64,000 nt of DNA from Guillardia theta CCMP2712 (Eukaryota > Cryptophyceae > Pyrenomonadales > Geminigeraceae), in the NCBI RefSeq assembly GCF_000315625.1, contig NW_005434672.1, forward strand, positions 174,698-238,697. Reading direction: 5' to 3'. Positions 10,592-22,800 of the stretch are shown in pieces. Under the pieces are notes generated by a model. That model was given only the letters and a program-made list of their open reading frames with translations, did no database searches and was not told the DNA's origin. The number at the start of each line of letters is the position of its first letter. Position 1 is the stretch's first letter. Made by a program: the position numbers and the translations under genes.

Positions 10592-12102
10592 ATGTCGTCC
10601 CTCAACAAGAAGCAGCTCAAAGATGTTGACGTAAGCGGAAAGAGAGTCTTCATCCGTGTCGACTTCAACGTCCCCCAGGACAAGGCCGATCCTTCCAAGA
10701 TCACCAACAATGCCCGCATTGTTGGAGCCCTTCCGTCCATCAAGCACTGCTTGGAGAAGGGTGCGAAGTCCGTGGTCCTTGCCTCCCACTTGGGTCGCCC
10801 TGATGGAGCTCGTATCGAGAAGTACTCCCTTGCCCCAGTAGCCAAGGAGCTTTCTAAGCTTCTTGACAAGGAGGTCAAGTTCCTTAATGACTGTGTCGGC
10901 GCGGAGGTCGAGGCTGCTTGCGCTGATCCAGCTCCTGGAAGTGTGATCCTGCTTGAGAATGTTCGCTTCCATGTTGAGGAAGAGGGCAAGGGAGAGGTCA
11001 ATGGAGAGAAGATCAAGGCTGATCCTGCTAAGGTGAAGGATTTCCGCGCTTCCCTCCGAAAGCTTGCGGACGTTTACGTGTCCGATGCCTTCGGAACTGC
11101 ACACAGGGCCCACAGCTCCATGGTTGGCGAGGGTTATGATGTCAAATGCGCTGGCTTCTTGGTTGCTAAAGAGCTCGAGAACTTCAGCAAGGTGTTGGAC
11201 AATCCAACTAAACCTGTTCTTGCTATTCTTGGTGGTGCCAAGGTGTCGGACAAGATTCAACTTATCAAGAACATGATCCCTAAGGTCGACAAGATGATCA
11301 TCGGAGGGGGAATGGCCTACACCTTTTTGAAGGTAGGGTAAATCCCTTCTGATTGATGCTTTTCTGACTTATGACTTCTCCAGGTTCTGGACAAGATGGA
11401 GATCGGAACTTCCCTGTACGACGAGGAGGGAGCCAAGATTGTTCCAGAGGTATGCAATCCGATCGTGGTGTGTTTCGAGATGACAGAATTGGTAGATTAT
11501 GTCCTTGGCCAAGGAGAAGAACGTTGAGATTGTGCTTCCTGTTGATTTTGTCGTCTCCTCGAAGTTTGGAGAGGACGGCGAAATTGGAACTGCCACCAAG
11601 GCGGAGGGCATCAAGGCCGGGTATGAGAGTGTTCATTCTTGTTGCTTTTCGCAGTTCCCTGACCTGGCTATATTGGCAGCTTTATGGGACTGGATTGCGG
11701 ACCTGAATCCATCAAGAAGAACAGGGAGGCGATCATGAGCTCGAAGACCATCATCTGGAATGGACCTATGGGTGTTTTCGAGATGTCAAAGTTCGAGGGT
11801 GGAACCAAGGCTATGATGGACGACATGGTAAGGGCCACATACTGTCACTCGAAGACTTTGAGAGCTGATTTCTCACTCCAGGTTGAGGCAACTAGCAAGG
11901 GTGTCTTGACGGTGATCGGAGGTGGAGACACCGCAACTTGCTGCGTGAAGTACAACACTGAAGACAAGGTCTCTTTCGTTTCCACTGGTGGTGGAGCATC
12001 TTTGGAGCTCTTGGAGGGCAAGGTAGACGATACCTGTGTTGATGGGTGTTTGTTCACTCTCTGCAGGTTCTTCCAGGTGTTTCCGCTCTCTCCGACGCCT
12101 AA
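10592..12102 (+). CDS. PGK: Phosphoglycerate kinase (cytosolic type)
   Basis: Six exons, 10592-11332, 11384-11449, 11496-11620, 11680-11827, 11882-12022 and 12067-12102, join in frame into 418 residues, the usual PGK length. It catalyses 1,3-bisphosphoglycerate + ADP to 3-phosphoglycerate + ATP in glycolysis. Hallmarks seen: RVDFNVPQD near the N-terminus, [58 protein letters not shown] and the nucleotide-binding GGGDTA. The last exon encodes [11 protein letters not shown] and a stop. Introns are 44-59 nt with GT-AG ends. Translation from ATG 10592 (MSSLNKKQL) gives no targeting presequence, so a cytosolic location is likely. The downstream neighbour on the other strand is phosphoglycerate mutase, the next but one glycolytic reaction. 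Confidence 0.95.
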
Positions 12103-12646
12103 TTTCGCTGTACTGCCAAGTTGTAACTGTTGCTTAGTAAACCTCCTTGATCGATTTGGTGTCAAGCGTGAATGATTTCTGTTACTTATGTAATGTACAA
12201 GAAGAATGAGAACAGTAATTTAACTTCCTCGTTGCTTGCTGAAAACAACATGATCCTACACTGCTGAGTAATCCGCAAAATAATATCAAGGCTTTGAATC
12301 ATGTATTCACCAGTTTTTCAATCAACATACGGTCACCCCTGTCTTGCCTTTCTCGTCATCATGTTAGGCCTGTAGTGCCCATGCTTTCAAACTCAATTTT
12401 TCACATCGTTTGTCACGGATTGATATCAACCAAAGTCACTTGAACTATCACACTTTCCCATAATGTGCCACCAGCTCGCGCTTTTCCTGCTGAAAGCTCA
12501 CCTCATGATTGGGTCATTTGCGAACAAACCTGTTCACTTTCTCCTGTCGCAAGCTTGATTGACTCAGAACCCTTTGAAGGTTCATCTTTCGAGCAAAAAG
12601 ATCGCTTGAGTCATCTGTTTATAGCAAGTCACTACTCCTGCTGCAG
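12103..12646. other. shared 3' intergenic region of PGK and PGAM
   Basis: Convergent genes end on either side. Nothing else recognisable; an ORF at 12465-12725 on the plus strand is a shadow of the last mutase exon. Confidence 0.6.
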
Positions 12647-13971
12647 TCAAGGTCCATCATTACCTCGTTTTCCTCCCCAGTCATTTTGTCTCAGCATTCG
12701 TCTAATATCTCGAGCAAAGAGATGACCCACTTCTGCCTTTACAAACTGCATCTTTTCTGATATCGCAGTCTTGTTCCCAAGGAACTCGGCTGAAAGAGGT
12801 GCCCAAGACGAGCCGCTTGCAATGGGCTTCAAGGTGTCACACCTGATTTTGTATACCAAAGGGCAGCCAGACGGAACATCGAGATTTTCTTCCGCTCACA
12901 TTCAGCTAGGGAGATGAGAAGAATCTTTACCTATGTCACTGTCAGATATGTCATCCAGAATCTTTGCAAGCAGTCTGACAATATTTCCTGATGACAAGGC
13001 AGTGAGATTTTGTCACTGCAAGCAAAGAAACCTACCGTGCGTGACAAGAAGAATCGATTTCCCTGCTCTAAGAAGCGGCTTGATTTCCTCTTCCCACGTT
13101 GGCAACACCTAGCCTTTCTAAAACAACAGAAGCGCGAGCATGTCATCCGTACCCTAAACATGGCTTCATGCAGACTTTCACCCAATGGCAGGTCGTTCTC
13201 ATTGATATCGTGCATTTGCCAGTACCTGGATAGTTGCAGTCAACATCGAGTTTATTACATTTCATATGATGAAATCCTGCCCATTACACGAATCATGCAT
13301 ATCATCATGTATCAGACATATCAGCAAAGAATACTGGCATACTTTGTGTCATGCCCAGGCCAGCAAGGATGGGATTTGTTTAGCAGAGGAGGAGGATAAG
13401 AATATCCCCTACGAAACTTCTGTACTCTCTCCCTGCCAAAATCCAAGGCGGCAACTTTCTTGTTCAGGCCAGTCAACGCTCCATCGTGGCGCTCGTTCAA
13501 GCGCCATCTACAGTCAGTGGGGATCCATAGCTGGTTGAGCTCTTCTAGTACGATGTAACATGTTTTAACTGCTCGTTGAAGAACACTGGTGAACGCAACG
13601 TCGAACTTGAGATTATTTTCACGACACAACTTTCCAGCCTTGTGCGCATCTTTCAATCCCTGGTCACTCAGTGGCACATCAACCCAGGAAGTAAACCTGC
13701 ATGGTAGCCTTTAGATTTTATGCAACCATCTCCTCAATACCCTTCTACCCCCTTCCATGCCCCTTCGCAGCCTCGCCCCCTCTTCAAACTAGGACCTGTT
13801 GTCTTGATTCCATATGCTCTGCCCATGTCGCACCATGACAAGGGTTGCGGTGGCAGGAGTTCCATCAATCCATCGCTCCTCACATGTCGAGCCATCACTG
13901 CCTGCGAGTCTCAAGAGTGCCAGGGCTACGAGGAGCCATGCAGACGCGCAGGCGGTTCCAATCAGACGCAT
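12647..13971 (-). CDS. PGAM: Phosphoglycerate mutase (cofactor-dependent family) with signal peptide
   Basis: Six exons in descending order, 13971-13796, 13696-13343, 13225-13153, 13108-13036, 12987-12931 and 12894-12647, give 326 residues with every junction in frame. It interconverts 3- and 2-phosphoglycerate. Catalytic features: VMVRHGQSIWNQDN with the phospho-accepting His, NRFTSWVDVPLSDQG, the NERHDGALTGLNK segment (family norm NERHYGAL; Asp replaces Tyr), and the second active-site His in VTHGN. PSGCPLVYKI closes the domain. The N-terminus (MRLIGTACASAWLLVALALL) is a signal peptide, implying entry to the secretory route and probably a complex plastid, although the usual Phe after cleavage is not obvious. 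The last intron is only 36 nt, so its acceptor is the least certain junction. A basic tail of about 60 residues extends past the usual end. Confidence 0.88.
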
Positions 13972-14089
13972 TCCTACATCATTGTGGCTCGCCCCGATCC
14001 CTCCTCCCGCGGGGCGGGCCCGGCAACTGAGTCCATCCCGGATTATTTGAAATCTCCTCTCACGATTTGAAATTAACTGGAAGAAGGCA

Positions 14090-14219
14090 GATTGATAGTA
14101 TAAGTTTGATGGGGTGGGGTACAAAGGGCCGGACAGTTCGTCTGCTTTCGGTGTTGTATCTCTATGGTGGGGTAGTGTAATATTACTCCAGGGGTAGGGT
14201 GGTCACGAAGAGCCAAGCC
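14090..14219. promoter_or_regulatory. GGGGTA-rich low-complexity sequence before the collagen-like gene
   Basis: Contains ggggtgggg, ggtggggtag and ggggtagggtggt words immediately upstream of the ATG at 14220. It lies between divergent starts (PGAM 13971 minus, collagen-like 14220 plus), so it may serve both. Function inferred from position. Confidence 0.4.
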
Positions 14220-15631
14220 ATGGCAAGTTGGAGGAGGGACGCAGGGCGCTCCGCTATGATGGTAGCGGGAGCTGCGCTTCTGGTCCTTCTAGCTTCCATC
14301 CATATACTGTCAAGAAAGGTGAGGACTTGCTTGTTCAGTATGGAGAGGCTCTGCATTGTAAACAGAGGAGGACATCGGTGGAGATGATATTCTTTGCCTT
14401 GACTTTCACAATGCAGGCAACCAAGAAAGTTGCGCTCGCCGATTTGATAGACCCTGATGGTGTTAACCCTCAACGCCTAATGGATGCCATGTCGGACTTG
14501 AAAGCTGATGTGAAGATGGGCACTAGCACTGCCAGAAATCTCATCGGGAAGGCTAAGAAGTTGATGGACAAACGACTTTCGATCATCGTGGATACACAGA
14601 CCCTCAAGACTGGAGGGCTACCAGGCCCCCCGGGACCGCAAGGCCGCAAAGGAAAACCAGGATACCAGGGTGCAATCGGTGCAGAGGGAGATCGTGGCCC
14701 TGATGGGCCTCAAGGTCCTAAGGGGGAAACCGGATATCCTGGACCCCAAGGACTCCGCGGGGACACAGGCCCAATAGGAGAGCAGGTTCCTCGCCATTGC
14801 TCACCTGATATCTCCTCTCAACATCTATGCAGGGTGATCGTGGAGTGAAGGGTGAGACTGGCCCTCCAGGCTTCCCAGGCCCCCCAGGCCCCCGCGGGCA
14901 ACTTGGAACTCCTGGAAAGAGAGGCCCCCGAGGCCCAAGAGGACAAGCTGGATACCAGGGCAACCGTGGCGCAGTGGTTATCAGAAAATTTCTACTTTCA
15001 TTGCTTGCTCATGTCGTTTGATACGCAGGGAGTCCCTGGAATTCCGGGCCGTCGTGGACCTAAGGGTACTTGGGATGTTATAGATGCGACGCAGCGGTGT
15101 AAGGAGATCGGAGGAAGCATTTACAAAGGAGTTTGCTTGAAGAAGTCTATTCTCATCGGGAATGGAGACGACATCCCTCTTGGCTGCAACCCAATCAGAC
15201 CAGCGGTCCAGTGGGACTGGGACGACGTCTCTAACATTGCGAGGCTGTTTCAGTCAAAAACGACATGGTGCTTATTTTCATCTTTTCGGATTCTCCCATC
15301 CGTGACTTGTTTGGAGTAGGGGTCTTGGCTTGAAGTCACCTGGAAATAACGGAGGCTCCTGCACCAATTTCATGGCGATTATGAGCTTCACGTACAGGTA
15401 TGTCTGCGGCGTCTTTGCTTGAAGGGACTGATTTGGTTGCAGGTGGGATTCTAACGACTTGTACGTGCAACGAAATGTTTTTAGCTACCAACCACCTACG
15501 AATTGGGGGGGTGGCTGGTAATGGCTTTGACATTTGACGGAATGATGGTTCCACTCACATTGTACTACAGGTCTTGCTATGTCTGTCCTGGGTCAGGCTG
15601 CACTGCAATTTACGCATGCAATATCGATTAA
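14220..15631 (+). CDS. Membrane-anchored collagen-like (Gly-X-Y) protein
   Basis: Seven exons, 14220-14318, 14417-14785, 14833-14973, 15029-15267, 15320-15397, 15443-15460 and 15571-15631, join in frame into 334 residues. Residues about 13-30 ([18 protein letters not shown]) form one hydrophobic segment with few residues before it, the layout of a type II membrane protein. A helical stretch follows (about 35-105), then about 39 Gly-X-Y triplets with collagen-like GPPGPQ and GFPGPPGPR runs, with one two-residue interruption (GA) at an exon junction. The C-terminal domain of about 115 residues is Cys-rich and ends [18 protein letters not shown]. The triple-helix exons start with Gly codons in phase 0, as in animal fibrillar collagens. 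A trimeric cell-surface or scale/periplast protein is plausible but unproven. Confidence 0.85.
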
Positions 15632-16927
15632 ATAAGACAGTCATATCGAGTAGCCCTCGGCTGTTGTAGTGTTCTTTTGGTTTTTTGGTTCTTGATGGTT
15701 AAAGTGCGTATGAAATGGGAATCAGCTGAACGCAACGATTGTTACTACTTCGGGTCATAGATTTTCTTGCCGGCCCAACGTTTCTCTTCTGTAAAGCTGC
15801 AAGATAGAATTGAAAACTAGTGCGTCCGAGTGGTGAAAAGTGTGCACTTCCTGAATGTGAGAGGCATCTTTATGGCATTGAGATCCTGCTGTTTGACAGT
15901 GACGACAGTTGAGGAAATGTGATAACAGTAGTTAGAACGGGGCCACATGATCGGAGGCCGACCAAAAGATATCAATGCAAGATTGAAAGGCAACACGCCA
16001 GACGCTTCCGATCAACCCACGCGCTGTCTGTCTGTCGAGCGTAACTGACATTTCAGTCCATACGGAATCCTTCGCCGCAAACTTTCAGGTTGAATAGAAC
16101 ACAATGTCGTTGGTGACCACAAGAGCATTCTCGAGGGAGTGACAAGGATCGTTTCCAAGTGCAAACATCAATTGTCTACCTGACCAAGCTTGTCCAGCTG
16201 AGTGGATGCAGTGAAGTCTTACATGCATCCTGCTAGGAAGCGAGACACGCGAGCAATCTTTAGTCCTGGCACTTTGCAACATGCAGCAAGTCAAACCGAC
16301 TTGGTCGCATCCATATTTGGGAACAGCTAAGTGGTGAAGTTTTAGTTCATTACAACGTTCTTCTCACTAGTCTGCAGCAGTTGTCAAGTACACCATGCAG
16401 ACATAAAGAGATGACTTGCTCTAATTCACTCAAATCAATCTCGCAATGAGATCCGTGATTCTTTTCTATATCAAACAATCCCTTTGTGTACTCCACGGAC
16501 TCCCCCAACCCTCCCTCTCTCTCCAGCACCCTTCCTGCCTCCCTCCCTCCTTCTCATCCATCCATCATTTCGTCCCCAAATACTCCCGAATCCTAGCTTC
16601 ATCATCCTTATTCAAACTTACACGTAGCAATTTCCAGCAGAATCTCGGACTTCGGCAACGCTCATTGGCGCTACAAATCTTCTTGACCTGCTCCTCCTCA
16701 TGCTCCTCCTCCCCGCAAGAAGACGAGGACAGGACTTCGTTCTCGTCAGCGCCATGATGTAGCTGCTAGGCCACTGTCTTCTGTCCCTCTCCCCGAGGCC
16801 GACTCTCCTCGGCTCTGAGCCCGATCAAGCAGCCCCTGCGGCGCCGTCGTGCCTGATATCCTGCTTCTGATTTTCGAGGACGAAATGGACTCATTGCTCG
16901 AGCCAGCAGCGCTGATACCACAAGAAA
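15632..16927. other. interval without a supported gene
   Basis: About 1.3 kb. No family match in any frame. The plus-strand ORF 16446-16757 precedes the RWP-RK pseudogene and could be a decayed 5' region of it, but no homology supports that. Confidence 0.5.
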
Positions 16928-17169
16928 ATGCCCAGCCACGGCGCGAGTGCCTCAGCCTCGGCTCTCCCGAGAACTGGAAAGCTCGCAGCCAACACCGCAG
17001 AGCAACTTCCAAGCACCAATGCGACAAGCGAGATCGCCCTTGAGCGCCTCGCCGAGCACTTCCACGAGAGCCTCGAGGTCGCAGCGGCCAAGTTCGGCAT
17101 CGGCAAGTCGACGATCATCGGAAGCTGGTGTGCAGGCAACTGGGAGTAGAGAAGTGGCCGTACCATTGA
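16928..17169 (+). pseudogene. RWP-RK domain copy disrupted by a 5-bp insertion
   Basis: From 17035 the DNA closely follows the cassette of copies 1 and 2. The frame opened at 16928 encodes EIALERLAEHFHESLEVAA and AKFGIGKST, then loses register: where the intact copies have ACGATGAAGCTG, this copy has five extra bases (catcg, about 17116-17120). The original frame then meets TAG at 17147-17149, just before the KWPY signature, which remains encoded in another frame up to a TGA at 17167-17169. A 5-base difference cannot be spliced away as an intron, so the copy looks inactivated. The N-terminal part (SHGASASASALPRTG) is unrelated to the other copies. Confidence 0.75.
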
Positions 17170-17746
17170 AGTTTAGACGGGCCAAGGGCAGTAAGGGAAG
17201 ACATCGAACGGGCCACATTGGAGGCCAGAAGAGTCTTCGACGGGCACGAAGGGGAGCGGATCATCGGATGGTACTCGGTTATCCGGTCAGTGTGTGTTTT
17301 CAAGCCTTGTACGGGACGGTTTCAATAGTCGGAGAAGCCTCGCATATACATTTGATCAAGTTTTCAAGTGCCGTGTGGCCTTGACTTGTATGATGAGCCG
17401 TCCAGCAAGGGCCTTGACGAGTCTTAGACTCTCCGACTGGCTCGGAGATCCGATGATGCCGTACGGTACGGTACTTGGCAGCCTCGACCATCGGACCGGC
17501 GAGCAACTTGAAAGTGAGGCGGGTCGGGTGGAAGGTTTGACTAGCTGTTTGACTAGCCCTTGAGTAACCAGAGGGGCGTTTGAGGGAGGATGGAGGCAAA
17601 GAAGGAGCACACAGCAAGTAGGATGGATCTTGCTTCTGTGCTGCTTCCCATCTGACTCGTGATGATCTGCAGGAGCGAAACACTTCGCAATCTCTCCCCC
17701 GGGTTTGAACCCGTTTGATCACGACGATTGTGAAGGGGTGGAGGAT
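17170..17746. other. interval without a supported gene
   Basis: Short ORFs only; some repeated gacggtac and actctcc words. Possible 5' exon of the following gene, with a weak acceptor candidate (tctgcag) near 17672. Confidence 0.45.
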
Positions 17747-18876
17747 ATGAGATGTGCGTCGATATCCCTTGTACAATCTCCCTGCCATGCTGAAAATGAC
17801 TCTGCAGATGAGGTAGCCATAGACAAGTTGGCCATAAGGGACCGTCTGAAGCAGTACCTGTTCAACTGTTCCCATGTACCTCATCCCCAAGATGCGCAGC
17901 TTTCCTCCAACACGGCAGCATCCAGACCTGACAGCCTGAACCCCCTGAAAGAAGAGATTGCTCATGCCATCTCTGACCGCATCCCAGTCAAGAAGATCGC
18001 TGCCATGGTTAACGACCAGATCCTGCATATCCGGGAAGAATGCACGAGAGCGGTAGACAGACACTCAGTACAAGTTGCGGACGTGAGGGAAGGAGGGGGG
18101 AATAACAGGAAGACAATCAACAAGTCTATGGAAGCAAGTAGCGAAAATGGTGAGGAGAGCGCCGGGCCTGCAAGTTTGATGGATGTGTCGGAGTACATGG
18201 CGAAGTTGAGCGACATGGGGCTTGTTCCAGACGTCATCGACGAGGAGGGGGCAGTTCAGGTCAGCCATGATGGGATGCCGGCCCCGTGGTTATGATACCT
18301 TACAGCTGTTTTCTCGTCGAGTAGCTGAGAAGCACGGAGATCAGATCTCCCAGGAGGATTTTGAGATGCTGGTGAACATGATGGTTGAGGACAAGGTAGG
18401 TTTTACTTGCTTCACCCTGACTTGTCATGGAGTGCAATGATACGACTTGTATTTTCCTCTAACACACTCACCAGAGCTCCATGATGGACGAGGCGTACGC
18501 ACGACAAGTAGCGCAGGCGGTAGCCGAAGGATACTCGGAGACCCTGACTGACATTCTGAGGCAGGAGATGAATCACAGACAAACTCCCGTCGCAGTAGCA
18601 GGAGACATGTCTATTCACGCCGTTGGAGATCGGCACGAGCTTGTCAGAGAGAGAAACAGAAGTACTGAGTTGTCTCCCTTTGCTGTCGTTATGACTGCCT
18701 TGTTCGCGTGCAACATAGGAATCCAAGAGCGAAGAAACGCGAGGAGAGAGCAGTCGGAGAAGCTTCGAACGGAGGCGATGCAGGAGGAGCTGAGGGAGAA
18801 ACACCTGAGGATGAAATCGATCTTGAAGGCTGTGGTGATGATGATTCAATTCCACCTAGATGGCGATGATTGTTGA
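17747..18876 (+). CDS. Unknown protein, three exons
   Basis: Exons 17747-18259, 18306-18395 and 18475-18876 join in frame into 334 residues; introns of 46 and 79 nt have GT-AG ends. I do not recognise the family. Visible features: a mixed N-terminal half (DKLAIRDRLKQYLFNC), a predicted helix IAHAISDRIPVKKIAAMVND, then DISQEDF-like text spanning exon 2 (KHGDQISQEDFEMLVNMMV), helix-rich exon 3 (AYARQVAQAVAEGYSETL), and a charged probable coiled coil near the end (EQSEKLRTEAMQEELREKH). No signal peptide or membrane segment is obvious. The ATG at 17747 is the first in frame, but an upstream exon is possible because the frame is open for 42 bases before it. Function unknown. Confidence 0.6.
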
Positions 18877-19873
18877 ATGCTGCATGGCAGAAGTCCGGCG
18901 ATCTCAATGCAACGAGTGAGCTGGAGGTTCTCCTGGCTGACGATCTGTCAGAGTGAGATCAAATCTCTTCATGATTTCTAAGACTCACTTGTTTTCATCT
19001 CTCCTTCGTGTCGGTTTTGTCTTGCTGCTCTCCTCCTTCCGACCAGTGTTCGTGCTCTCGCCGCTGTCTCTCTCGCTCGTGCCGTTCAGCTTGGATACCC
19101 TCCAGTCGATCGAGTGCTCAAACTTTTGTCCATCTCTTTCCGCAAGGATCCCTCCAAAAAGGTCCTCCTCTGCTCTGCTCTGCTCTGCTCTGCTCTGCTC
19201 TGCTCTGCTCTGCGCGTTCCTTCCATGCGTTTCCTTTCCTTTGTCTTCCCTTCCCTTCCGTTCCCTTCACTTCACTTCCCTTTCATGTTATGACTCAAGA
19301 ACATTTCAGGTCAAGCGCGCAGTCATCGAAGCACTGCACATCGTGGATGCTGCGCTATCTAGTGCACCAGTGCCGATGGAGGGGCAAAGGACGGCGAAGG
19401 AGGAGGTGGAGGTAACGGTAAACGGAGAAGCGAGTGTTGGTGAGGTATGATTGAGGGTGGGAAGGTCCTGACAAGGGGCAGGTGAAGAGACAGCAGGAGG
19501 TAAGGGTGGTAGTGATGCAGGTGAGTTGAGGGGGTTCAGGTTGAGCTTGTGGGGGCATGATAGCATGGCTGCAGGCTACATGGGTGATGGGGAACGGCTG
19601 AGGGCCCTAGAGGCGACGAGGCAGGTGCTGCGGAGGAGGAGAGAGAAAGAGAACGTGCGAGGGCAGGACCAGCAGTAAAGGCGAGGGCGGGAGGCACATT
19701 GACGTAAACGAATAGGCTAAATCATAGAGTGAAGGGGAAACAATAAACAGCAAGACGACTGGATTAGTACAGACAAGAACAAGAACAATGGTATCGGAAG
19801 CAAGATCTGAAGCAGGCACAAGCTATCATAGAAGCAATTCACTTACTGTCAAGAACTAAGACGAGCTCGGTAT
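18877..19873. other. interval with simple repeats
   Basis: Pyrimidine-rich sequence with a CTCTG pentamer array (19168-19213) and runs of ttccctt. A possible orphan exon follows a cttatttcag-like acceptor near 19310 (VKRAVIEALHIVDAALSSAP), but no partner exons were found. Confidence 0.45.
19168..19213. repeat. (CTCTG)n pentamer tandem repeat, about 9 copies
   Basis: Perfect period-5 repeat read directly. A related, shorter run (ctgctctgctctgctc) occurs near 26799-26815. Confidence 0.85.
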
Positions 19874-22800
19874 TCAGCAGCTCAAGATCTTCCTAGCTAC
19901 TGTGGCATGCTGCTTGAACAATGAGGCAAACATCTGCTTGAGTTGTTTCTTTCTCTGGTAAGGATCACCTGTTGACATGTTAGCTAAGAAGAACATCAAA
20001 GTGCCGATGAAAAATAACAGGAACACGGAACAACAGAGAAATTTGTAGCAACAATCGAAAAAGAAGCATTGAAATTCAGAAATGAAGCAGCAAACAAGGC
20101 TTGACTGATTCCAGATTACAAACATGAACCTGATCAAAACGAACACTCCAAGAGAAACATCAGGAGAAGGAGAACAGACAAGTCACCTCCGTTGCTCCAA
20201 ATCTTGTGAGAGCTGAGTTCCAAAGCTTCTTGCACATCAGACTTACTGATGCTTTCAACCTAAAGGTGATGATTAGAGAAGATAAAAGAAGAAAAAAATA
20301 GTTGGAGAAAGAACAAAAGAATAAGGCAAGAAAAGATGCTCAAATCAAGCAGGACAAACAATAGGGTAACAATGCATAGAGCAGAGGTAGAGTGATAGAT
20401 ACAGAAAGAGAAAAACTGATGAGAAGAAGATAACAAAGTTGCAATGTTGACAAGGAAAATGGAGGGGGGGGGGGGGGTAAGAGCTGGTAGCGGCAGGTCA
20501 TACTTGTTCTTCCAACTTCCTCTTTTTCAACTGAGAAGGATCGTTCTCCTTACAATCTGACAAAACTTGGTCTGCGCCTTCATTCTGTGAAGCTACGGTC
20601 AAATCAGCATCAGGGTTGATCTATCACTCACCTCGTCCTCGTCCTCTTCCTCTTCCTCGGGTTCGATGATGAAGATCTTGCCTTTGGCTAGGCACTTGCA
20701 CTGTTTGTAGAGACTTGACTTGACCTTGAGCCTTAGCTTGAGGGAATCAGTGTCCTACTTCAATGTCAACTGACCAAAAACACTTTTTCCCTCCCAGCCC
20801 CTCCTTCGTCCCCTTGACGTCCCGCCTCTCTCGCTTCCTCTTCATCTTCTCCCCTTTGCTCATCAAGACTTTGTACCTTCTTTTCTGGGTCGGTCAAAGG
20901 ATCGCACTCCTTAATCTCAACAAACTTGGCTATCGTTGCCAGTCGTTTCATCTGCTGTTTGCAAATCTTGAACCTAGAACAAACATGTGAGCAATATTAG
21001 TTTGTTGTTCAGAAACACGGTAAACAATCTTTCTCTTGTGTTCTCCTACAAATCATGCTATCTTTCTTAAGCGACACTAAACGTACATGCCCGACCCACA
21101 CTTTCCCCTCATGAATTCTCATCCAGATATCATTGCAACTTCTCACCTTCGAACCATCTCATGGATCGGAGGGTTCGGAAGCGCGAGTTTGTGCAGACAG
21201 TCTGCCTCCTTGAGCGTCTTTGCGTCAGTTACATCTCGGAGAGCCTACTCCATCCGTCACTCCCCTGCCCTCGTCGAGCACACGAAGCGAACCTGGAAGT
21301 CTTCCGAAGGGTCTTCAACGCTTACATCAAGAATGCTGTCATCATTCCTTGCAAACGAGTAGAATGCATTCTACAAACATGAAGGAAAAAGGTCAACAGG
21401 CGATTGTGACTGGGGTTGTGATGATCAAACTCACCAGCAGCTTTGACCCGTATCCTTGTCTATGAAAGGGAGGGAGGACAACGACCTGGCTGTCTACATG
21501 TCAGAAAGCAAGACAAGCTGACAGCAAACACAAGTCTTGGGTTCAATCAACAAACTAATCAGATGTTAAGGTCACTGTATTCACCTGATTCGCATCCGAT
21601 ACTTGTCGAGTTTTTGTGTTTCTCTGTCGTAAACCCAATACTTGTACCTGCACAACAAAGAGTACATTAGAAAATGCCTTGCTCAACCAGAGCAGTCCAT
21701 TCCATCACTACAATCAGAGCTAGTTGCTCTTGACCTGCTTTAAATTGCACCTCATTTCCTCCAAAACAGTCTCTCTGCCTACTTCCGTGCTCACTGAAAT
21801 CAGCACCCTCGATTTGTACTTACGCTGTAAGAAATCCGATGAGTATGAATTTCGTACTTCCATTCTTTGTAACTTTCTTGTACAGGGTGAAGATCTATTT
21901 GCCAATCTCAGCTGGCGATCAAATCACGCATCACAATCGTCTCACATTCCATCGTTCATCGGGTACTTCAATACATCCTGCCGTCTCAATACACCACATT
22001 GCCTGCTTGCTCCTTCAGCGTTTGACTGGCTGGTTGCAAGACACGCACCAAGCTCTGCAATCCCTTCACATACGGAACCACTTCGTCTTTGTCTGCGATG
22101 AAATGCAAAATCGAAACCTCCTCTGTATCACTCAGCTTCTCGTTGAAGATTTCACTCCCGTAGGGAGTAAACTCTGCTTTTGCATCCTTTTCAACCTTGT
22201 CAATGTTGTTGTCTTTCAAGTCATGAGGCATTCTTGACTCGACAGAGTCAAGAACCTGCACGTGTTCTCACTATCCAGCGCATCGTCACACCTTTCTTTC
22301 TCTTCTCCCACCGCCCCCCCACCCCCCCCCACACACACACTTTCGCTCTCATTTCCTTTCTTCCCTTTCGAACTCACGTTTGTCCTGTTCAAGCCAAACT
22401 GCCGCAATTGTTTCATATCAACAGGCCCATCATGTTTGAAGTCAACAGACGAAGACAGTGTGTTAGCAGCATAATTAACCACGACCTTGGGCTCGTCTGT
22501 CAAGAAGCATTCAACATCAAAACACTTCAAAAACTCTCTCACGGTATCCGATAATGAGCTCCTCGTGTATTCTCTCTTCTGCTCCTGGCTGCTCATTGAA
22601 GAAGACCTGATGCGTGAACAAAGGATTGAACTCGATCGCCGACCCCTCGTCGTCTCCAACGATCATTTTGATCTTCGTCACCTCGTTCGCCCAGCACGAG
22701 TAAGGAACATCCTCCTCCTCTGACTCTCCATCGTCATCAACGTCCTCGGCCTCCTCTCTCTCGATGGTAACCGACTCCTCGACCTTCTCTGCGAATCTCG

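Noticed and set aside
12465-12725. Plus-strand ORF between PGK and PGAM
   Set aside because: Overlaps the last PGAM exon antisense and has no family features.
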